Assembly: GCA_902489475.1 (NCBI GenBank)
Contig: CABUAH010000056.1
Coordinates: 1 to 12,146 of the forward strand
DNA from: an uncultured Oscillospiraceae bacterium
Lineage (GTDB): Bacteria > Bacillota > Clostridia > Oscillospirales > Ruminococcaceae
Direction: 5' to 3'
DNA length: 12,146 nucleotides
How positions within the stretch are numbered: the first letter of the stretch is position 1; each line of letters opens with the position of its first letter. Below are positions 1 to 4,568 of the stretch, in pieces. Position numbers and translations under genes: made by a program. The notes under the pieces were generated by a model. That model was not told where the DNA came from. It made no database searches and was given only the letters and a program-made list of their open reading frames with translations.

Positions 1-1433
1 ATGTTAGCATTATCATCCGCTGTATATCCGGCAGTTTTAAGAGCGCTTTCTGCTGGACCTCCCTGGTAAATATGGAAAATAGGATCATTTGTTCCCTGGA
101 ACATTTGATTAAAAGAATCATTTCTAGGTCCTAAAATACTGATCGAAGAAGTCTTGCTTAACAGATAAACGTCCTTTAATGCCGAGCAGTAAATGAACAT
201 TGACTCAGCCAATGCAGCACCATCCTCAACTATAACCTTTTCAAGTCCTGTACAATTACTAAACAGCTTATTAGCACGTGCTGCATTGCCTTCGCCGTTT
301 TTGTTATATGTACATCCCTTAGGAACAGTGACCTCTTTCAGATCGTTACAACTAGCAAATACTGTTCCGCCGAAATTAACACCTTCAGGGATATCTACAG
401 AGGTAATCTTAGTCTGTGAAAATGCCTGCTGGTCAACAAATTTGATTGATGACGGCAATACAAGGCTGCCCGACAGATTCGCCTTGTTAAATGCCATCCT
501 ACCTATAGTTTTAACACCTTCAGGTAAATAAAAATTTTCCATAGTAATCGGCGCCTTATTAAATGCATAGTCACCGATTGACTCGAGAGTTGAAGGAAGC
601 TTTAAATTCTTAAGCTTCGGGCATAACGCAGTATATGTATTATATTCGTCGCTCCTTCCGAAAGCCGTTTCACATATACCGGTTATCTCAGAATTTTCCA
701 TATCAACAGTTTCAACTGTTGATATAAACTTTTGGAATCCTTTCTTTATATTAACTTCTCCGCTTCCGCTGAAGGTAAGCGTCTTTGTTGTTTCATTCCA
801 TGACCATGACGACTTAATTCCTGCCGGTCCTGATGTTTCAGTTTCTGCTGCTAAAACTAAAGGATCACGGTTTTTAACCTCAGGAAAAGGCTCGCTTTCG
901 GTAATATACTCAAAATCTGCACCTGTATACTTCAAACCTTCTTTAAATGAAGCCTCTGTTGTGCTGTCTTTATATACATGCCATTTTGTTCCGCTTCCCG
1001 GATCCGGATACATTCCAGTATTTCCAGAAAATTTATTTTCTATTACTTTACTGAACATCCATACATCCGTCAGCGTGTTTGTCATCCGAGATGATAAACA
1101 ATGTCCGAGTTTTTCAAGAGATGAAGGAAACACTATTTCTTTGACATTAACACAGTAAGTAAACATATTATTAGATATCTCTGTAATGCCTTCTTCAACA
1201 ACTATTCTCTTTATGCTTGATGAGTAATCATACCACCCTTTGTAACTGCTGACTGTTCCTGTACCGGATATAACGAGAGTATCATCCGAATTGATAAACC
1301 AAGTTGCATTATCTCCGCAGCTTCCGGAAAGCTCAACACCATCTGCACCAAAAGTGCTGAATGATGAAAATGCAGCTGTAGAAACCGCTACCGCAGCAGC
1401 AATTAAACCGCTTATTAGTCTTTTAAACTTCAT
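1..1433 (-). CDS. Secreted BspA-like leucine-rich repeat protein, 3' end beyond window
   Basis: An uninterrupted minus-strand reading frame of 477 codons starts at 1433 and leaves the window at base 1, so the C-terminus is missing. AGGAGG lies 7 bases before the ATG. Residues 1-30 are a typical signal peptide: positive MKFKR, then a hydrophobic Ala/Val stretch ending FSTFGA. At about residues 36-62 is a module with SGSCGDNATW and TLVISGTGTV. A diverged copy (WSWNETTKTLTFSGSGEV) sits at about 212-230, so the N-terminal half is duplicated. From about residue 245 on there are LRR_5-type repeats (LPSTLESIGDYAF, LPEGVKTIGRMAF, LPSSIKFVDQQAF). The last visible part (FHIYQGGPAESALKTAGY) resembles the closing segment of an LRR_5 block. 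Such proteins are exported and usually surface-bound, acting in adhesion or binding. The ligand and anchor cannot be seen here. LRR_5 class is clear; specific role unknown. Confidence 0.9.
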   Translation of the reverse strand, partial: MKFKRLISGLIAAAVAVSTAAFSSFSTFGADGVELSGSCGDNATWFINSDDTLVISGTGTVSSYKGWYDYSSSIKRIVVEEGITEISNNMFTYCVNVKEIVFPSSLEKLGHCLSSRMTNTLTDVWMFSKVIENKFSGNTGMYPDPGSGTKWHVYKDSTTEASFKEGLKYTGADFEYITESEPFPEVKNRDPLVLAAETETSGPAGIKSSWSWNETTKTLTFSGSGEVNIKKGFQKFISTVETVDMENSEITGICETAFGRSDEYNTYTALCPKLKNLKLPSTLESIGDYAFNKAPITMENFYLPEGVKTIGRMAFNKANLSGSLVLPSSIKFVDQQAFSQTKITSVDIPEGVNFGGTVFASCNDLKEVTVPKGCTYNKNGEGNAARANKLFSNCTGLEKVIVEDGAALAESMFIYCSALKDVYLLSKTSSISILGPRNDSFNQMFQGTNDPIFHIYQGGPAESALKTAGYTADDNAN

Positions 1434-1471
1434 ATTCGTTCCTCCTAATATTCAACAATATATACAATTAA

Positions 1472-1500
1472 ATAATATCTGCATTTTCATTCAAGTTCAA
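1472..1500 (-). promoter_or_regulatory. Promoter of the leucine-rich repeat gene
   Basis: On the minus strand TTGAAC (1500-1495) and TATTAT (1477-1472) are separated by 17 bases, with a TG four bases before the -10. The predicted start is about 1465, giving a leader of about 32 bases before the ATG at 1433. Read from sequence only. Confidence 0.6.
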
Positions 1501-1590
1501 TGACTATGGCACAACAGGCATAAAAAATATAACGAAAAAATAAAAATTTACTTTTTATACATATTTGCAAAAATACTTTAATCATAACGC

Positions 1591-1740
1591 AGCAAAAAGC
1601 CGGTTTGCACATTTCCTAAGAAAGATAATTACAGACTCCTCCCTCAAGGGGGGAATGTTGAAGGCTTGACTTCGCCTTAATACCTAAGGCAACCGCTTTA
1701 TCGGCTGTTTTATTTTTATATAAAAAACTATATAAACAAA
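1591..1740. other. Intergenic hairpin-rich stretch without a gene
   Basis: This part of the 574-base gap between the leucine-rich repeat gene and the regulator holds compact stems. One is TCCTCCC/GGGGGGA with a TCAA loop (about 1636-1653). Another is GCCTT/AAGGC around 1675-1690. A T-rich run (about 1707-1720) follows the CGGCTG near 1700. No start codon with a convincing ribosome site is visible. It looks like an interspersed repeat remnant, but no second copy is in the window. Confidence 0.4.
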
Positions 1741-2001
1741 AACGGGCGGAAACTATTCCGCCCGTGAGCGTGTCGACAAAGTCGACAACGCTTCCCATGG
1801 GACAAACACACTCACTTCGACAGCCATGCTTGTCTCGTTCTGTGTTTTTCCCCTGAGGATTCTCCCTTTTCGTCAGAAATCGGCTCATACCGCCGATTTC
1901 CTCTCAATGTGTCGCTGCGTCGGCGCATGTCCGCCTACGCGACAATATTTTAAAAGTGTGCTTTCCTACAAACCGAACAGGCGGAATAGTTTCCGCCCGT
2001 T
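1741..2001. repeat. 261-bp element with 22-bp inverted, self-pairing ends
   Basis: The 22 bases at 1741-1762 are an exact reverse complement of 1980-2001. Each end is also a hairpin on its own: CGGGCGGAA, loop ACTA, TTCCGCCCG at 1743-1764, and GGCGGAA/TTCCGCC at 1980-1997. The interior carries further perfect stems: GTCGAC/GTCGAC (1772-1786), TCCCATGGGA (1793-1802), AAATCGGC/GCCGATTT (1877-1899), and TGTCGC/GCGACA (1910-1944). The right end lies 6 bases past the stop codon of the small regulator and may serve as a weak terminator, though it lacks a U-tract. It could be a non-autonomous mobile element or a structured intergenic repeat. No target duplication is obvious. Confidence 0.6.
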
Positions 2002-2007
2002 ACTAAA

Positions 2008-2220
2008 TTATTTCTCACCTTTTTGATACTCTAAAATATCACCCGGCTGACAATCAAGCACATCACAAATAGCTTCTAATGTAGAAAAGCGAATTGCGCT
2101 TATCTTCCCCGTTTTGATTTTTGATAAATTAACATTTGACACTCCGACTCTCTCCGAAAGCTCATTAAGCGACATTTTCCTATCCGCCATTACTCGGTCA
2201 AGTCTTAATATTATCGACAT
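2008..2220 (-). CDS. Small Cro/CI-type helix-turn-helix regulator
   Basis: A 70-residue protein made of almost nothing but an XRE-family DNA-binding fold. The helix-turn-helix lies at about residues 16-37 (MSLNELSERVGVSNVNLSKI), followed by TLEAICDVLDCQPGDILEY, the usual fourth and fifth helices of short YozG-like regulators. It starts 11 bases after the stop of the DUF2975-like gene, and its ribosome site (AAGGAG) touches that stop codon, so the two are co-transcribed and probably translationally coupled. Pairs of a DUF2975 membrane protein and a YozG-like regulator recur in Firmicutes. The likely role is control of its own operon, by inference. No ligand domain is present. Confidence 0.9.
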   Translation of the reverse strand: MSIILRLDRVMADRKMSLNELSERVGVSNVNLSKIKTGKISAIRFSTLEAICDVLDCQPGDILEYQKGEK

Positions 2221-2231
2221 AATATCACTCC

Positions 2232-2807
2232 TTAAAGCGTTTCATCAGCTTGATCTTGAAGCTCATTTCCGTATGCAAACGACTGTGACAAGCACAAAGC
2301 TATAATTCCTATTATAAGGTTTTGAAAGTCTACAGACATCTCCGCATTATCTACTCCCAAAACAGCACGGGCGATTATGCTCATAATAAAAGATACAATA
2401 GAAACTGAAATGAAAAAAATTCCGATTTCTCTTACCATTCGTGTATTATCCTTTTGAAACGGAGTTTGCCCCTTGGAAAACTTAGTTTTCCCCAACGTAG
2501 TTTTTAAAATAAGATTTACGTTTCTGAAAACCATCGCCATGAGTGAAAGAATAATAACAGCACAAATAGAAAACAACAAAATTGCAGTCATATTAATTTT
2601 ACCGTCAGAATATACAACATTCATCTCAAATCCGTAAGTTGTAAGTGAGTTGCCGAGTGTTCCCGAGCCTTTTTGCAGAATTTCTTCAAGCCAATTTGCT
2701 GACGCTGCTGATGCTATTAAAACAAACACCATTACTGCCGCTGTAAACCAATGCAGTACCTCCAATATTTTTGTAAGTATAATCGCTGCTCTGTTAACCG
2801 ATTTCAT
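2232..2807 (-). CDS. DUF2975-like four-helix membrane protein
   Basis: 191 residues with four predicted membrane helices at about 14-36, 73-95, 126-150 and 160-178. Between helices two and three is a polar stretch with TPFQKDNTRMVREIG, and the protein ends in SQSFAYGNELQDQADETL. The PF..DN...R.IG motif and the F..G..LQ...DETL tail match the DUF2975 family as I know it. The function of that family is not established. AGGAGG sits 8 bases before the ATG, behind a consensus promoter at 2849-2877. It is the first gene of a two-gene unit with the small regulator. Family assignment is by motif memory, not by search. Confidence 0.85.
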   Translation of the reverse strand: MKSVNRAAIILTKILEVLHWFTAAVMVFVLIASAASANWLEEILQKGSGTLGNSLTTYGFEMNVVYSDGKINMTAILLFSICAVIILSLMAMVFRNVNLILKTTLGKTKFSKGQTPFQKDNTRMVREIGIFFISVSIVSFIMSIIARAVLGVDNAEMSVDFQNLIIGIIALCLSQSFAYGNELQDQADETL

Positions 2808-2848
2808 AAAAGTTCCTCCTAAAGATTTTTTCGTCTTGCGACATTTGC

Positions 2849-2877
2849 ATTATATCACATGGTTTTATGTTTGTCAA
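2849..2877 (-). promoter_or_regulatory. Consensus sigma-A promoter of the DUF2975/regulator operon
   Basis: The minus strand has perfect TTGACA (2877-2872), a 17-base spacer, and perfect TATAAT (2854-2849). A TGTG lies just before the -10 (extended -10). The predicted start is about 2842, with a leader of about 35 bases. This is the strongest-looking protein-gene promoter in the window. Confidence 0.85.
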
Positions 2878-2991
2878 GCATTTTTTAATGTTTATCGATA
2901 ATAATTTTATTTTTCCAATTATTCAGAGCAAAACAAAAAGCGAACACAACTCCATGCCCGCTTTGATTATCAATTGCCAACTGCTTATCAC

Positions 2992-3019
2992 TTGACAAAT
3001 ATTTTTTCTGTGTTATAAT
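2992..3019 (+). promoter_or_regulatory. Promoter of the putative antisense RNA
   Basis: TTGACA at 2992-2997 and TATAAT at 3014-3019, 16 bases apart, both perfect consensus. No open reading frame with a ribosome site follows. Only about 100 bases downstream is a strong terminator, which is what a small-RNA gene looks like. Confidence 0.75.
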
Positions 3020-3025
3020 ATAAAT

Positions 3026-3118
3026 AAAGAAGGGAACCTGCGATAAGCGGTTTCTCCTAAGTTTGTGTTAAAAAATAACCGCTAACTCAGGGAAAAGTTT
3101 AGGCGGTTATTTCTTTTG
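3026..3118 (+). ncRNA. Putative antitoxin small RNA of a type I toxin-antitoxin locus
   Basis: A transcript of about 90 bases is predicted from the promoter at 2992-3019 to the hairpin and T-run at 3073-3120. It is convergent with the toxin transcript, and the two overlap over the shared terminator, so their 3' ends are fully complementary for about 45 bases. Near its 5' end (3047-3058) it carries GCGGTTTCTCCT, the same 12-mer as in the toxin leader just before the Shine-Dalgarno. The UCUCCU part can pair with AGGAGG. There is no coding potential. The ends are estimates. The antitoxin role is inferred from arrangement by comparison with Fst/RNAII and TxpA/RatA. Confidence 0.6.
3073..3112. terminator. 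Bidirectional terminator shared by toxin mRNA and antisense RNA
   Basis: The arms AAATAACCGCTAA (3073-3085) and TTTAGGCGGTTATTT (3098-3112) pair with one bulge. The plus strand is followed by TTCTTTTGTTTT, and the minus strand by TTTTTT (3075-3070). It therefore ends convergent transcripts in both directions. Confidence 0.8.
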
Positions 3119-3137
3119 TTTTATGAAAAGAAATTCT

Positions 3138-3227
3138 CTATTTTCTGTTACTAAATATTATATAACACAGAGAGATAACGCTGATAATTATACTGGCGAA
3201 TAAATACATATTCGAGTATGTAACCAT
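3138..3227 (-). CDS. 29-residue hydrophobic peptide, putative holin-like type I toxin
   Basis: An ATG at 3227, behind a near-perfect ribosome site (GAGGAGGTGA, AGGAGG 8 bases upstream), opens a 29-codon frame ending TAG at 3138. The peptide begins MVTYSNMYLF, continues with one membrane span (ASIIISVISLCYIIF, about residues 9-25), and ends in a polar, basic SNRK. A short N-terminal M-x-T-Y followed by one helix and a charged tail is the pattern of small holin-like toxins of Firmicutes type I toxin-antitoxin loci. It has its own promoter (3288-3316). Its ribosome site is inside a hairpin, and its transcript converges with a small RNA through a common terminator. A peptide this short is easily missed. 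That it is translated is well supported by the ribosome site. Toxicity is inferred. Confidence 0.75.
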   Translation of the reverse strand: MVTYSNMYLFASIIISVISLCYIIFSNRK

Positions 3228-3235
3228 AGTTATCA

Positions 3236-3252
3236 CCTCCTCTAATGAGGAG
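3236..3252 (-). promoter_or_regulatory. Shine-Dalgarno-sequestering hairpin in the toxin leader
   Basis: In the mRNA sense CTCCTC (3252-3247), loop ATTA, and GAGGAG (3242-3237) form a perfect 6-bp stem that covers most of the Shine-Dalgarno of the 29-residue peptide. Such masking is a known feature of type I toxin mRNAs. Here it is read directly from sequence and not measured. Confidence 0.6.
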
Positions 3253-3273
3253 AAACCGCCTACCGTTAAGCAA

Positions 3274-3305
3274 ACACCCTTGTGACTATATTATCACAAG
3301 GGTGT
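3274..3305. repeat. Perfect 12-bp inverted repeat over the toxin promoter -10
   Basis: ACACCCTTGTGA (3274-3285) and TCACAAGGGTGT (3294-3305) are exact reverse complements around an 8-base centre that holds the minus-strand -10. It may be an operator for the toxin promoter. Alternatively, on the plus strand it is followed by ATTTTTG and could terminate transcription that reads through the antisense RNA. Confidence 0.7.
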
Positions 3306-3316
3306 ATTTTTGTCAA
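3288..3316 (-). promoter_or_regulatory. Promoter of the 29-residue peptide
   Basis: On the minus strand TTGACA (3316-3311), a 17-base spacer ending TGTGA, and TAATAT (3293-3288). The predicted start is near 3281, giving a leader of about 54 bases. The -10 sits in the centre of the 12-bp inverted repeat at 3274-3305. Confidence 0.7.
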
Positions 3317-3328
3317 ATTTTGTCGAAT

Positions 3329-3410
3329 TAATTATCAATTATCAATTAAAATAATTCCGCATTCCGACTTTAGAATTTAACTTCCATTATTAATTGTCCA
3401 TCGTCAATTA
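3329..3410. repeat. Pair of 20-bp AT-rich direct repeats downstream of dut
   Basis: The 20 bases at 3329-3348 and 3391-3410 match at 16 positions (pattern TAATTnTCnATnnTCAATTA). The second copy ends on the dut stop codon. AT-rich repeats with CAATTA units are common in clostridial intergenic DNA. No terminator with a good U-tract is seen behind dut. Confidence 0.4.
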
Positions 3411-3848
3411 TTTTGTTCCTGTAGAACCGAATCCACCTGCACCTCTGACGGTATCAGAAAGCTCATCAGCTTCCTCAAAATCAACCTTTAAAAAAGGTGC
3501 TACAACAAGTTGTGCGATTCGTTCTCCATGAGAAATAGTTTGAGGCTCGCTCGAATGATTGTGAAGTGCAACCATAACCTCTCCCCTGTAATCTGAGTCA
3601 ACAACTCCCACCTTGTTAGCAGGAGCAAGACCACGCTTTGAAGCAAGTCCTGATCTAGCATAGATAAGTCCTGCATATCCTTCGGGGATCTCAAGTGCCA
3701 AACCTGTATGCACAAGGACGGTAGCAGCAGGAGAAATTGTTAAATCCTCATCTAAAACTGCATATAAATCGCTGCCTGCTGAATACTCGCTTCCCCGTGT
3801 CGGAATTGTTGCTCTTTCATCAAGTTTTTTTATCTTTATCTTTGTCAT
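3408..3848 (-). CDS. dut: Deoxyuridine 5'-triphosphate nucleotidohydrolase (dUTPase)
   Basis: Hydrolyses dUTP to dUMP and pyrophosphate, keeping uracil out of DNA and feeding thymidylate synthesis; a cytosolic homotrimer in this family. All five trimeric dUTPase motifs are present in order in 146 residues: I AGSDLYA (24-30), II ARSGLASK (64-71), III GVVDSDYRGEV (81-91, catalytic Asp84), IV ISHGERIAQLVV (105-116), and V RGAGGFGSTG (135-144). Length is normal. The AAGGA ribosome site is moderate, 8-9 bases before the ATG. It lies 25 bases after nrdG on the same strand, so it is the last gene of an nrdD-nrdG-dut operon, which fits a common role in dNTP supply. Confidence 0.97.
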   Translation of the reverse strand: MTKIKIKKLDERATIPTRGSEYSAGSDLYAVLDEDLTISPAATVLVHTGLALEIPEGYAGLIYARSGLASKRGLAPANKVGVVDSDYRGEVMVALHNHSSEPQTISHGERIAQLVVAPFLKVDFEEADELSDTVRGAGGFGSTGTK

Positions 3849-3873
3849 TACAGTTTTCCTTCCAAAATGCCTT

Positions 3874-4410
3874 TTATCTTAGCTTTGCCTCATCTATAAG
3901 CGTCACCTTTCCGCTTGAAATTGTCTTTTGAACATCTACAAGCCGCTGATTTTCGCTTCCTCTGAATTTTATATTAAGATTTTTAAGTGCTTCTTTAAAC
4001 TCACCGTCAACCAACACGTCGATGTATCCTATCATTTCATCTGTGAACTCGGTTCTTATTCTGCTGTCTTTATTTAAAATATCGTCGTCTATTCTATATC
4101 CCGAATAGCACCATATCTGTTTTTCAGGAAAACGATATTTTATTTTCCTCAAAAGCTTTGCAAGAGTCGGTTGGTTCTGTGGCTCGAACGGTTCTCCTCC
4201 GAGAAGCGAGAAGCCCTCTATGTAATCCGGAACTAAATATCCGAGAATTTTATCCTCTGCTTCGCTGTCAAAGAGTTTACCGTAATTAAAATCCCAAGTT
4301 TCCGGATTAAAACAACCCTTGCAATGATGAGTACAGCCGCTAACGAACAAAGACACTCTGACTCCCGGACCGTTTGCAACATCGCACTTTTTTATTGTAC
4401 CATAATTCAT
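3874..4410 (-). CDS. nrdG: Anaerobic ribonucleoside-triphosphate reductase activating protein
   Basis: Radical-SAM enzyme that uses S-adenosylmethionine and a [4Fe-4S] cluster to create the glycyl radical on NrdD. The cluster motif CTHHCKGC (Cys26, Cys30, Cys33 of the 178-residue protein) follows GPGVRVSLFVSG, and LLGGEPF (69-75) is the SAM-binding GGE element. I start it at the ATG at 4410, because AAAGGAA lies 8 bases upstream and the product then begins MNYG, the usual NrdG start. An in-frame TTG directly before it is less likely. It lies downstream of nrdD, separated by a 134-bp structured repeat that ends 17 bases before this start codon. At 178 residues it is a usual length. Confidence 0.96.
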   Translation of the reverse strand: MNYGTIKKCDVANGPGVRVSLFVSGCTHHCKGCFNPETWDFNYGKLFDSEAEDKILGYLVPDYIEGFSLLGGEPFEPQNQPTLAKLLRKIKYRFPEKQIWCYSGYRIDDDILNKDSRIRTEFTDEMIGYIDVLVDGEFKEALKNLNIKFRGSENQRLVDVQKTISSGKVTLIDEAKLR

Positions 4411-4427
4411 CAAAGTATTCCTTTCGA

Positions 4428-4561
4428 TTCAATAAGGGGCACCGCCCCGTCATTTAACAAGTGAACGAGGGGCGAAGCCCCTTAGGGTTTCAGTAGGGGA
4501 CATAAATCCCCTACTGAAAGACGTAGATGACCGCCGCCTAAGAGGCGGGGGACATTTGTTC
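4428..4561 (-). repeat. 134-bp hairpin-string repeat, copy A, between nrdD and nrdG
   Basis: About 94% identical, by eye, to the reverse complement of 9950-10082. Read in the sense of nrdG it carries four tandem stems: CCGCC/GGCGG; TTTCAGTAGGGG/CCCCTACTGAAA (12 bp, perfect); GGGGC/GCCCC with a UUC loop; and GGGGC/GCCCC with a GGU loop. It begins 7 bases after the nrdD stop codon and ends 17 bases before the nrdG ATG. It could be an interspersed mobile repeat, and in an operon such stems may alter mRNA stability or the ratio of NrdD to NrdG. Confidence 0.85.
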
Positions 4562-4568
4562 ACGATTA

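Noticed and set aside
193..1503. Three plus-strand frames over the left edge
   Set aside because: They are the opposite strand of the long leucine-rich repeat gene, which has a signal peptide, ribosome site and promoter.
1616..1888. A 90-codon minus-strand reading frame
   Set aside because: It lies across two hairpin-rich repeats, has no good ribosome site, and its product has no domain-like pattern. It is most likely a repeat read as protein.
1826..2026. A 66-codon plus-strand reading frame
   Set aside because: It runs through the inside and right end of the 261-bp inverted-repeat element into the end of the regulator gene, with no ribosome site.
2932..2966. AAAGCG/CGCTTT stem with a T-rich flank on the minus strand as a terminator
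   Set aside because: The stem is only 6 bp with a long loop, and the strong bidirectional terminator at 3073-3112 already ends the transcript; at most a weak backup.
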